The notes beneath the pieces were generated by a model. The model saw only the letters and a program-made list of their open reading frames with translations. It had not been told where the DNA came from and did no database searches. Positions 16,845 to 24,478 of a stretch of DNA of 64,000 nucleotides are shown piece after piece. The first letter of the stretch is position 1. Every line of letters begins with the position of its first letter. Source of the stretch: an uncultured Clostridia bacterium (GTDB taxonomy: Bacteria > Bacillota > Clostridia > Christensenellales > Borkfalkiaceae); contig CANOUP010000001.1 in NCBI GenBank assembly GCA_947570625.1, positions 1-64,000 of the forward strand, written 5' to 3'. The translations under genes were made by a program, and so were the position numbers.

Positions 16845-18836
16845 TTACGCTTTACCCAAAATTCTTATTTCGGATATGCCGACGACGCTTTGATTTTCAG
16901 GCATTTCGACGGTTATCTTAATATTCGTTACCGCAACGTCGTAGAATTCCGCAAACGCCGCCGCACCCGAGCTGACATACAAAATCTCTTTATTGCCGAC
17001 GCCGCCCGTTCTGCAATACCTGTCTACGTCGAACTTAACGTCGCGAATGACGCGGACGCTGCCGTCTTCGAGAGTGAACTCGATTCTCGGAATATTAAGG
17101 AATATTTCTTTTCTCTTGGCGGAGTTGTAAACCATAACCGCGCGCACCGTTTCCGCCTTATCGAAAGCGAACTCGAACGTCGAGGTCTTGCTTATCTTGG
17201 TTTCGCGGATATAGTCCATAAACGTTTCGTCCGCGTCCTTATGCACTGTCAGCAGTCCGTCGGTTATATATTCAAGCTCCGCGCTTTCGTCCGAGCAGGT
17301 AAGCGTAGCTTTGGAAGCGATATTCTTGTAACCGCTTACCTTTTCGGGCAGAGGTTGCACGCTGTCGGTGGGTCCGTTCACGTAAGGCACCGTCATATCG
17401 TTGCCGTCCTTATCCTTTACGGTTATCCACTTAACTTCGTCGATTGCAGCGTATCTGTTCGACCCGCCCTCGCTGTAATCTTTGTGACGGTGATAGGATA
17501 TATAGAGCTGGTCGCCCGAAGTAACGAACGAATGATGCCCGGCGCCCGAGATACTCTCGCTGCCCGTCGTCGACGAGCAGAGAAGAAGTCCGCCCTCGTC
17601 CTCTCTCAGCTTTCTGAAATCGCCGAGCGGACTGTCCGAAACCGCCATTCCTACCTGATAATCGCTCGTCGAGTAGTCGTTAACTGAGAACGTAAAGTAA
17701 TAAAGCCCCTTGCCGTTTCCGTCCTCGTGATAGAGCATACTCGCACCCTCGTTACATACCGCACCGTATTCGTACGTTACGTTATCGTCGGAACCGTCGC
17801 GCCAATCCTGTATGGTATAAAATCTGTCGGCGGTTATATACTTTGCTGTTTCCCACTTGGGTTTAAGCCAGTTTTCCATTTCGACGCCGATATTTATATT
17901 CCACGCCGCGTTATGCTCGAGCTTGAAATACATATATTTTTTATGATAGGTCTTGCCCGTTGCCTCGTCTACCGTAGGTACGGGGTCAACATAGGGGTGC
18001 GGGTCTATCGTCTGGAAATACCTTGCCTGCGGCTTTTCGTTGTAAATTCCGCCTGCGCCGACTTCGTTCTTATAGAGAAGCTTGCTCAGCTCGTCGGGAG
18101 CGAACAGACAGTAGTCGGCGTAAAAATGTCTGAAAGCTGCCTCGTAATACACGCCGTCTTTTTCGATGAAAGCGTATTCTCCGCTTTTTGCTTGTTCCTC
18201 TGTGATTTCTTTATTATTGTTCGTGTTGAGATTATGAACGTTTTCGGCTCCGCAGCTTTCGGCGTTTCCGAAATTTATGAGATTGAACGGTCCCTCGGGC
18301 GAAGCCGACGTAGCCGCGTACATACAGTATGCGGTAAGACCTCCGTCCACGTCGCCGCCCGTCTCCGTAATTGCGCCGTTTTTGTATTCTTTGTACGGAA
18401 CGCTGCTGAAAAACAGATAGTAAAGCTCGGTCCCCTCGTCGTATACGACTTCGGGCGCCCAACGGTACGCCCCCGAACCGAGAACGGCGTTGAGCGTTTC
18501 GTCCGTGGTTTTAAGCACTACGGTTACGGGCTCCCATACTGCAAGGTCTCTTGAACGCATAGTCTGTAAATTGCTCGTACCGTACATATAGTAATATCCG
18601 CTGCGGGCAGTATCGTCCAAAATCTGCGGGTCGGGGTATCCCTGTTTCAGGCTATTGCTGTAAAACAGTGAATTGTTGTACACAATTTCACCTTTAATGT
18701 CCTTGTTTTCGCCCTTGTAAGCAGACAGCTCGTACTCGTCAATAATATCGGTTTTACAAGCCGTTAACGCACACGGCGAAACCATAGCCAAAGCAAGAAC
18801 CGCCGCCGCAAGGCGTTTGACTGAATTTTTCATCAT
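16845..18836 (-). CDS. Exported GH43 arabinofuranosidase/xylosidase-type lipoprotein with C-terminal discoidin-like domain
   Basis: A 663-residue lipoprotein (lipobox CALTAC, Cys27). The five-bladed propeller begins with GYPDPQILDD, where D69 is the expected catalytic base, and continues with YYYMYGTSN, RWAPEVVYDEG and a HHSFVTSGDQLYISYHRH block near the end of the propeller, as in family 43. Residues about 500-663 form a beta domain with EFAFDKAETVRAVMVYN and ITVEMPENQSVVGISEIRIL, like F5/8-type (discoidin) modules. It should cleave arabinose or xylose side chains outside the cell. It is followed 11 bases later by the CBM9-like lipoprotein gene. Confidence 0.88.
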   Translation of the reverse strand: MMKNSVKRLAAAVLALAMVSPCALTACKTDIIDEYELSAYKGENKDIKGEIVYNNSLFYSNSLKQGYPDPQILDDTARSGYYYMYGTSNLQTMRSRDLAVWEPVTVVLKTTDETLNAVLGSGAYRWAPEVVYDEGTELYYLFFSSVPYKEYKNGAITETGGDVDGGLTAYCMYAATSASPEGPFNLINFGNAESCGAENVHNLNTNNNKEITEEQAKSGEYAFIEKDGVYYEAAFRHFYADYCLFAPDELSKLLYKNEVGAGGIYNEKPQARYFQTIDPHPYVDPVPTVDEATGKTYHKKYMYFKLEHNAAWNINIGVEMENWLKPKWETAKYITADRFYTIQDWRDGSDDNVTYEYGAVCNEGASMLYHEDGNGKGLYYFTFSVNDYSTSDYQVGMAVSDSPLGDFRKLREDEGGLLLCSSTTGSESISGAGHHSFVTSGDQLYISYHRHKDYSEGGSNRYAAIDEVKWITVKDKDGNDMTVPYVNGPTDSVQPLPEKVSGYKNIASKATLTCSDESAELEYITDGLLTVHKDADETFMDYIRETKISKTSTFEFAFDKAETVRAVMVYNSAKRKEIFLNIPRIEFTLEDGSVRVIRDVKFDVDRYCRTGGVGNKEILYVSSGAAAFAEFYDVAVTNIKITVEMPENQSVVGISEIRILGKA

Positions 18837-18850
18837 TTTCTCCTTGATTT

Positions 18851-19816
18851 TTATTTTTCGGTTATTTCACAGCCTGCCTCAACGAGCGCATCCGTGAATA
18901 CTTTATAATTTTCGGTAGTCGGGTGAACACCGTCTCCGAGCATAGCCGTTGTTACCTTTGAACAAGTGTCTACACACGTTATCCAATCGTACTTTGCGCA
19001 CCACTCCGCCATGTATACGTTGGTTTCCGAAACATTTTGCGCATACGAAGTATCCGAGCGTTGTGTGATGTTAAACCAGTAAATATTGCTCGAAGGATAT
19101 TTTGAATGCATAAGCATAAATAAGCGCGTAAGACTGTCTTGTGTATCCGAAGTCAAATCGTGCACGTCATAGAAATTATTTGTTCCTACGTGCATTACTA
19201 TGTTCTTCGGCGCAGTCGAGCCTATAACGGTTGAATACGCCGCCTCCCAATGATAGGAAGTCGTCGAGCTGATACCTGCGTGCAAGACATCTTTGCCCTG
19301 CGCAAAGCTGCGCATATATTCGCCGATAAAGTGATTATCCATAAAGCTGTCGCCTATGAAAAGCGTTGTATTTGCGGTTACTTCCTTACATAGTTCAGCG
19401 CGCTGCGCCACGTCGAAACGGCTCAAATCGTATAATCCCGACGAGTCCTCGGCGAATTTCAGAAACTCTATTTCCACCTTGAAAACCACATTGAAATGCT
19501 CGCTCTTTGCGCGGACGTTTACTTCTTTATCCTCGCGTTTTACGGGCGTCACCGTGTTGCCATCGATTTTTATACTCGACGTATCGTACGTATAGGTCAG
19601 GCTCTCCGCCTTTTCCGGCTTACTGAATACGGGCTGAATTTCCGCAAACGTGAAGCTTCTATCCTGCGTTATAAACACCTTTAAGTCGTCTATGCTCAGC
19701 TTTCCGTAATCGGGCGTATTGTTCTCTTCGGGTTTATCCGTACAACCCGCCGCAAACGCACAAATCGTTAGTGCCGTTACCGCCGCCGCCAAAACCGCTT
19801 TGAATTTAAGTTTCAT
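18851..19816 (-). CDS. Exported SGNH/GDSL esterase lipoprotein
   Basis: A 321-residue lipoprotein (lipobox FAAGC, Cys25; GGAGG before the ATG). Residues about 35-120 look like a small Ig-type beta domain. The SGNH hydrolase follows with block I FIGDSFMDN (Ser157), a VGTNNF block in the place of GxND, and block V GDGVHP (Asp295, His298). In a polysaccharide locus such proteins usually remove acetyl groups from xylan, xyloglucan or mannan; the substrate is inferred. Its start overlaps the stop of the preceding membrane-protein gene as ATGA. Confidence 0.88.
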   Translation of the reverse strand: MKLKFKAVLAAAVTALTICAFAAGCTDKPEENNTPDYGKLSIDDLKVFITQDRSFTFAEIQPVFSKPEKAESLTYTYDTSSIKIDGNTVTPVKREDKEVNVRAKSEHFNVVFKVEIEFLKFAEDSSGLYDLSRFDVAQRAELCKEVTANTTLFIGDSFMDNHFIGEYMRSFAQGKDVLHAGISSTTSYHWEAAYSTVIGSTAPKNIVMHVGTNNFYDVHDLTSDTQDSLTRLFMLMHSKYPSSNIYWFNITQRSDTSYAQNVSETNVYMAEWCAKYDWITCVDTCSKVTTAMLGDGVHPTTENYKVFTDALVEAGCEITEK

Positions 19817-21036
19817 AACTTATCCTCCGAAAATTCGTTATTTTTATTTTGTCCCGTATAAGACTTGTTTTTAACCGCGCTCACTACGCAGTAGACCGCC
19901 GTGCGAACGAGCAACAAGCCTGCGAAAATAAATATCATATACGGGTGTATTACCCTTGCCGCAACAAACCAGCCGCATATAAAAGTTACCAGCGCCGCAA
20001 CGAAAGCCGAAAACCACACGAACGAGCACACCGTCTTATAACAGCCCGCAAAGCTCTTTTCCCAGCCGTCCTTTACCGCCTTGCCTGCAAGCCACATAAC
20101 CGCGCCGAGCAATATGGGAATAATCACAAGCATAGGCAGCTGTGAAACCGCGCTTACGAAATACGACCCGAACGTATAACCTGCCGTATCGTAATAAGTA
20201 TCCTTTATGAAGCCGTGTATATCGTTTACTTTTCCGTCGGCGCATTTCACAAAATAACCGCCGAACACGACGGGAACTCCGTTGTCCGTTTTAAACGAGC
20301 CTGCGCACATATCGTCGAAAACGTAAAAATAATATGCTTTACCGCTTGCGATATAGTTTGCGTAATAATAATCCCGCAACACCGGCGCCTTAGCTCCGGA
20401 ATAAACCGAGGTCGCTTTTGTATAATAATTTTTTACGTACAGGTAATAAACCTGCCTGCCGTAATCGTCCGCCGCACCGTCGAGCGCGTCAAGCTCTTTT
20501 TTCAACGTTTCGTCGGAATTTAAAAACTGTTTGTATGATTTTAATTTCTCTTCGCTGAGTTCAAGCTCGCGGTCGGTATAACGCGTTACCAATCTGTAAC
20601 CCTGCTTTTCCGTATCCGATAACTTTATCCACTCCCCGTAAGCTATCTCGCTCTCGCCCTTTATTGCTACCTGCGTAAATTCTATAAGCGTATCCGAAGG
20701 TCGGGTGTCGACAATCAGGTTATAACCGTTTTTCTTATACGCCGCGTCTTCTTCATTAGAATAAGTGTTGATAACCTTTCCGCTTGTACACTTATGGTTT
20801 ATAACCGCAACATCAACACCGTTATCAAACGCCGCTTGAATAAATTCCTTATAGCTCCCCGCATTGTTGTAATGGGTTGCAAACGGCGCCACGTCCGCGC
20901 CGTAATACCCGAACAAGAAGAATACGAACGACAGCAACAGACCTATAAATACGGTTGCAAAGCTGCGCTTTGCAGCTTCCGACGCTATCTTATCCGAGAA
21001 AAAACTCAACCCGAAAAATTTAATGCGATTTTTCAT
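19813..21036 (-). CDS. Unknown membrane protein of a sugar-uptake locus
   Basis: A 407-residue protein. One helix lies near residues 25-50 (SFATVFIGLLLSFVFFLFGYYG), followed by a ~230-residue extracellular part rich in Tyr, Asp and Lys. Three helices follow at the C-terminus (LPMLVIIPILLGAVMWLAG; VWFSAFVAALVTFICGW; MIFIFAGLLLVRTAVY). This layout, two membrane parts around an outside domain, recalls DUF1189-type proteins found in maltodextrin operons, but I cannot prove membership. Placed between the ABC ATPase and the exported hydrolases and coupled to the esterase gene by ATGA. It might help the transporter or sense substrate. Confidence 0.7.
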   Translation of the reverse strand: MKNRIKFFGLSFFSDKIASEAAKRSFATVFIGLLLSFVFFLFGYYGADVAPFATHYNNAGSYKEFIQAAFDNGVDVAVINHKCTSGKVINTYSNEEDAAYKKNGYNLIVDTRPSDTLIEFTQVAIKGESEIAYGEWIKLSDTEKQGYRLVTRYTDRELELSEEKLKSYKQFLNSDETLKKELDALDGAADDYGRQVYYLYVKNYYTKATSVYSGAKAPVLRDYYYANYIASGKAYYFYVFDDMCAGSFKTDNGVPVVFGGYFVKCADGKVNDIHGFIKDTYYDTAGYTFGSYFVSAVSQLPMLVIIPILLGAVMWLAGKAVKDGWEKSFAGCYKTVCSFVWFSAFVAALVTFICGWFVAARVIHPYMIFIFAGLLLVRTAVYCVVSAVKNKSYTGQNKNNEFSEDKL

Positions 21037-21071
21037 TTTTACCTGCCGTTCCCGCCATTCACGTCCGGCAC

Positions 21072-21120
21072 CCCTCCCACCGCCTGTCGGCGGCGGAAGT
21101 TCGCCTTGTTATAAGGAGGG
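21072..21120. repeat. GC-rich intergenic hairpin, possible repeat element
   Basis: The outer arms CCCTCC (21072-21077) and GGAGGG (21115-21120) enclose a GC-rich inner hairpin (CCGCC / GGCGG). It lies just after the ATPase stop codon and lacks a T-run. Such small GC-rich elements are often repeated between genes of Clostridia; only a genome-wide search could tell. Confidence 0.45.
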
Positions 21121-21136
21121 AAAATGAATAATTTTC

Positions 21137-22843
21137 TTAATTACCGTATTTTCTTTCCATTATGGATAACTCCGTCTCATCGTCGAAAAGATGTATCCTC
21201 TTTTCATCGAAAAATATCTTTACAGTATCGCACTGACGGTAATCGTTGCGGTCGTTTACGCAAATTATACTGTCGGGACTTTCGGGCGTTATCTTTACAA
21301 ACATCTGCGTAGTGTTGCCGAGAATTTCCTTTATGGACAGCTTTGCGCTTATCCCTTTTTCGTCGAAAGTTACGTTCTCGCCGCGTATCCCGAGCGTTAC
21401 GCCGTGTTCGTTACCGTCAAGATATTCGGGCTTTATCGTGCGCATATTTGCGAGATTATAACTCTGCATTTCGCCGTTCGGATATTTCACGTCAAGATTT
21501 TTGCCGTTCTTTTTTATCGTAACGTCGAAGAAATTCATCTGCGGAGTACCGATAAATCCCGCAACGAATTTATTTTCGGGAAAGTCGAAAAGATTGGTGG
21601 GATTGTCTATCTGCTGTATCACGCCCAGCTTCATTACAACTATTCTCGTACCCATAGTCATTGCTTCTATCTGGTCGTGCGTAACATAAATAAACGTCGT
21701 CTTTAATTCGTTATGAAGCTTGACTATTTCGCTTCTCATAGTCGTTCTGAGCTTTGCGTCGAGATTTGAAAGCGGTTCATCCAAAAGCATAACCTTCGGC
21801 TCGCGCACGATAGCGCGCCCCAGCGCAATTCTCTGTCTTTGTCCGCCCGACATTGCTTTGGGCTTTATATCCAACAGCTCGGTTACGCCGAGTACTTCCG
21901 ACGCCCATTTAACCTTCTTTTCTATTTCTTCTTTCGGAATGTGGCGGTATTCATACACCTGCACCGGCGTATTCGTATAGTACTCTAAATCCCTTTCGAG
22001 CTTTTTCTTTCTTTCTGTAAGCGCAAGCTTTATGTCGCTTTCTCTTATGTCGCCGAGATTTACCGAAGCCCTATTTGCAAGCTCTTTTGCAAGATTTCCC
22101 GCTTCTTCGGCCTTTTCGTTCTTTCCGGCATATCTGAGTCTGATTTCATTAATTACCGCCTTCTGAGTCGCGAGAACTTCGTTTACCCTGTCGGCTATCG
22201 CCTTTTCACGCTCCGAGAAGCTTAGCAATATTTCTTTGGCTTGTTCCCCGCTCTTACCTTCGAGCGCGGCGTTCTTCTCTTTTAAAAGCTTTTCATATTC
22301 CGCTTTTATCTCGCACAACCTGTATTTGAACACAAGCTCGACGTCATTCTCCTCGGCATAACGGATATCTATATGTACGGTTTTAAGACTGTTTCTAAGC
22401 TCCCGTATCTTCTTTTTATCTATTGCGAGCACAGGGTTGCCGTTTTCATCGTTTTTCGGCGTTGCAACTTTACGCATTTTTAAACCGAAGCCTATATTTT
22501 CACCCGCAGTCATATGCGGATAAAGCGCGTAATTCTGGAATACCATTGCAATATCCCTGTCCTTCGGTTCAACGTCGTTAACGAGTCTGTCGCCTATGTA
22601 CAAATCGCCCGCAGTTATTTCCTCCAAACCGGCAATCATTCGTAAAGTTGTGGATTTACCGCAACCCGAAGGTCCTACGAATACGATAAACTCGCCGTCT
22701 TCGATTTCCATATTGAAATCCCTGACCGCAAGAAAATCACCCTTGCGCTTCTTTGCGCCGTCGTCCTTCTTTTTGCGTTTCTTTTCCTTTTCTTTGCTCT
22801 GATATACCTTATAGATATGTCTTAAAGATAAACCTGCCATCAT
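21137..22843 (-). CDS. MalK/MsmX/UgpC-type ABC ATPase with large extra insertion
   Basis: A 568-residue ATPase; the family norm is about 360-380. Walker A GPSGCGKST (57-65), Q-loop VFQNYALYPH (Q103), signature SGGQRQR (332-338), Walker B VMLLDEP (351-357), H-loop THD (388-390) and a C-terminal OB/TOBE part (about 440-560) are all intact. Two insertions explain the length. One is a short Lys-rich stretch at about 15-35. The other is a ~175-residue charged, probably helical segment at about 127-302, inside the helical subdomain between Q-loop and signature, after MRKV and before IPKEEIEKKV. It should power the CUT1 importer encoded downstream. It follows the LacI gene after 31 bases and has AAGGAG before its ATG pair. 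Confidence 0.93.
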   Translation of the reverse strand: MMAGLSLRHIYKVYQSKEKEKKRKKKDDGAKKRKGDFLAVRDFNMEIEDGEFIVFVGPSGCGKSTTLRMIAGLEEITAGDLYIGDRLVNDVEPKDRDIAMVFQNYALYPHMTAGENIGFGLKMRKVATPKNDENGNPVLAIDKKKIRELRNSLKTVHIDIRYAEENDVELVFKYRLCEIKAEYEKLLKEKNAALEGKSGEQAKEILLSFSEREKAIADRVNEVLATQKAVINEIRLRYAGKNEKAEEAGNLAKELANRASVNLGDIRESDIKLALTERKKKLERDLEYYTNTPVQVYEYRHIPKEEIEKKVKWASEVLGVTELLDIKPKAMSGGQRQRIALGRAIVREPKVMLLDEPLSNLDAKLRTTMRSEIVKLHNELKTTFIYVTHDQIEAMTMGTRIVVMKLGVIQQIDNPTNLFDFPENKFVAGFIGTPQMNFFDVTIKKNGKNLDVKYPNGEMQSYNLANMRTIKPEYLDGNEHGVTLGIRGENVTFDEKGISAKLSIKEILGNTTQMFVKITPESPDSIICVNDRNDYRQCDTVKIFFDEKRIHLFDDETELSIMERKYGN

Positions 22844-22874
22844 TTTCTCCTTTTATCTTTAAACCTTGCGGTTT

Positions 22875-23843
22875 TTATCTCAATATAATTTCCGTCGGGA
22901 ATACTTCGCGTACAATTTTCACGTCGCCTTTTTCAACCTTTTCAAGAAGTATATGCCCGCAACGATTTGCTATGCTTTGAAGATCTCCCCCCACGCTGTT
23001 AACGCTCCTCGAATAGGGCAGATATTTCGATATGCCGTCGACGCCGAAAATCTCGCCTTTAAAACCGCCGTCCGCGTCAAAGGCTTTAAGCATAACCGTT
23101 GCTATTTCGTCGTTAAAACAGAAAATAAAGTCGTTTGCGTTGTCCTCTATTTGCCTTTTAATCGACTCTGCGCTCGCCTCTCTGTCTTCATAGTCGAACT
23201 TATAACTGTCGCAGTGAATACCCGCATTTTCCAAAACTTTTATAAAACCGTTTCTTCTGCCGTTGTTCAGGTCGGACAGTGCGCCGTTTATATAACAGGG
23301 ATTTTTAGCGCCGTGAGAAACGGCTTCCTGTGCAACGAGCTTTCCGCAACGGTTATCATCGGAATACACTGCGCTTATCCGCTCGTCGCGTGGACGGGAA
23401 CCGCATAGAAGAACGGGAATTTTATAAGTTTCGCAATAATCCGCAGTCTCTTCGTCAAGGTCAATAAACGTAAGAATTCCGCACGCACCGCTCTGCATAC
23501 AGCGGACAACCTCTTCAACCGACAGGTCGCCTTCCTTTTTAACTATTATCAACGGATGATAATTCTTTTTCGTAAGATAATCAAACACAAAATCCAAACT
23601 GATAGAGAAAAACGGATTGCTGAGCGACGAAATAACTACGGCAATAATATTCGATTTTTTCGTACGCATAAAGCTTGCGACTTTATTTGGCTGATAACCC
23701 ATTTCGTCGGCAATCTTTTTGACCGCCGCCTTTGTAGACGCGCCGATATCCGAGCAGTTCCTTAAAGCGCGGCTTACCGTGTTGACCGAGATGCCCATAC
23801 GCTCCGCTATGTCGCTCAAAGTAGTTACTCTTAAGTTCTGCAT
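22875..23843 (-). CDS. LacI-family transcriptional regulator
   Basis: A 322-residue repressor. The helix-turn-helix is TLSDIAERMGISVNTVSRAL, with the hinge region YQPNKVASFMR, then a periplasmic-binding-protein-like effector domain (IIAVVISSLSNPFFS; LLCGSRPRDERISAVYSD). It is the first gene of the 23-kb carbohydrate locus and is followed directly by the ABC ATPase gene. Its own promoter and a perfect palindrome lie upstream, so it probably controls the locus together with itself in response to a sugar. Confidence 0.94.
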   Translation of the reverse strand: MQNLRVTTLSDIAERMGISVNTVSRALRNCSDIGASTKAAVKKIADEMGYQPNKVASFMRTKKSNIIAVVISSLSNPFFSISLDFVFDYLTKKNYHPLIIVKKEGDLSVEEVVRCMQSGACGILTFIDLDEETADYCETYKIPVLLCGSRPRDERISAVYSDDNRCGKLVAQEAVSHGAKNPCYINGALSDLNNGRRNGFIKVLENAGIHCDSYKFDYEDREASAESIKRQIEDNANDFIFCFNDEIATVMLKAFDADGGFKGEIFGVDGISKYLPYSRSVNSVGGDLQSIANRCGHILLEKVEKGDVKIVREVFPTEIILR

Positions 23844-23885
23844 TTTATCCGCTCCGTTTAAATTTTTTAATCCGATAAATGTTTT

Positions 23886-23914
23886 TTGTTGTTAGCAGGT
23901 AATGCCAACAACAA
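23886..23914. promoter_or_regulatory. Imperfect inverted repeat in LacI leader
   Basis: TTGTTGTTAGC and GCCAACAACAA pair at 10 of 11 positions around a 7-base loop. The repeat abuts the 20-bp palindrome at 23914 and lies in the 5' untranslated region of the LacI gene. It could be a second operator half-site pair or an RNA hairpin. Confidence 0.45.
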
Positions 23915-23933
23915 CGAAAAGGCGCCTTTTCGT
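23914..23933. promoter_or_regulatory. Probable LacI-family operator, 20-bp perfect palindrome
   Basis: ACGAAAAGGCGCCTTTTCGT is perfectly self-complementary with a central CG, the hallmark of LacI-family sites. It lies about 30-45 bases after the predicted transcription start and about 70 bases before the LacI start codon. A bound repressor would block transcript elongation. I infer autoregulation of the regulator and of the genes behind it. Confidence 0.72.
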
Positions 23934-23966
23934 GCCAATTCGGACTATATTTTCATTGTCAAAAGC

Positions 23967-23995
23967 ATTATAACACACATTATCGTTAATGTAAA
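23967..23995 (-). promoter_or_regulatory. Sigma-A promoter of the LacI/carbohydrate locus
   Basis: On the minus strand TTTACA (23990-23995) and TATAAT (23967-23972) are separated by 17 bases. The -35 matches 5 of 6 consensus bases and the -10 all 6. The predicted start is near 23960. Confidence 0.75.
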
Positions 23996-24199
23996 TATAT
24001 TTTCATAAAATTATTTAAAATAACTTACTTTAAATATTTTTTGTTGTTTATTAACATTTTTACAAGTTTTACAGTTATTTTTGCGTTAATATTTTACGCA
24101 AGCCAAAATCTTTTACTTTATCGTTAATATAAAATGATACGGATTTTCATTTTAACAAATAAACCCGCATACTTCGCGCCCACCGCAATCGGCTAAGGA

Positions 24200-24230
24200 C
24201 AAAAAAATAACGGCAGTATAAACTGCCGTT
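24200..24230 (-). terminator. Intrinsic terminator, minus strand
   Basis: AACGGCAGT / ACTGCCGTT form a 9-bp stem around a 4-base loop (24209-24230). On the minus strand seven T follow. It would stop transcripts coming through the antitoxin remnant and activase operon before the LacI promoter. Confidence 0.8.
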
Positions 24231-24244
24231 TAAATTAATTACGT

Positions 24245-24388
24245 TTATTTCCATGCAACCGTAGGCTGCTTTTTATTCTTTGCACAGTCGGCAAGAAATA
24301 AATTTATAAGTGTTTGATAAGGTATACCCGTACTCTGAGATAGTCCTTATATTTTCTCGTAAATTTGATACAATGTGCTAAAAATAGT
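24245..24388 (-). pseudogene. Decayed ribbon-helix-helix type antitoxin remnant
   Basis: In one minus-strand frame ending at TAA (24245-24247) I read STGIPYQTLINLFLADCAKN and then KKQPTVAW. This closely matches the conserved C-terminus (GIPYQTLINLYLRDCA) of small CopG/BrnA-like antitoxins. Upstream in the same frame is LYQIYEKI followed by a TAA stop, where intact genes read on, so the gene is broken. No start codon with ribosome site and no toxin gene were found. It looks like the relic of a toxin-antitoxin pair. Confidence 0.6.
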
Positions 24389-24401
24389 ACACGGATTATA
24401 T

Positions 24402-24432
24402 AAAAGAGCCAAGCTGATGCTTGTCTCTTTTT
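24402..24432 (-). terminator. Terminator of the activase operon
   Basis: AAAAGAG-C-CAAGC-TGAT-GCTTG-T-CTCTTTT: a 12-bp stem with one mismatch and a 4-base loop. It lies 47 bases after the stop of the 422-residue gene. The minus strand continues TTTTATATAAT, a moderate T-run. Confidence 0.65.
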
Positions 24433-24478
24433 AATATGATTAGTTATTGAATTCACAGAAAATCAGGTCGCTTTGACG

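Larger units (their letters stand above)
23844..24478. other. 635-base gene-free region between LacI and activase genes
   Basis: From right to left it holds the terminator of the activase operon, a decayed antitoxin remnant, a second T-rich terminator, about 200 AT-rich bases (23996-24199) in which I see nothing else, then the LacI promoter and operator. Each supported element is listed separately. Confidence 0.7.

Noticed and set aside
15463..16893. A 476-codon open frame on the plus strand
   Set aside because: It lies antisense to two well-supported lipoprotein genes with signal peptides and ribosome sites, and its own product shows no motif; low stop density comes from the codon use of the opposite strand.
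23996..24199. Possible small RNA or tRNA in the gap before LacI
   Set aside because: No cloverleaf, no promoter-terminator pair spanning it, only AT-rich sequence with a 6-bp stem near 24081-24101.
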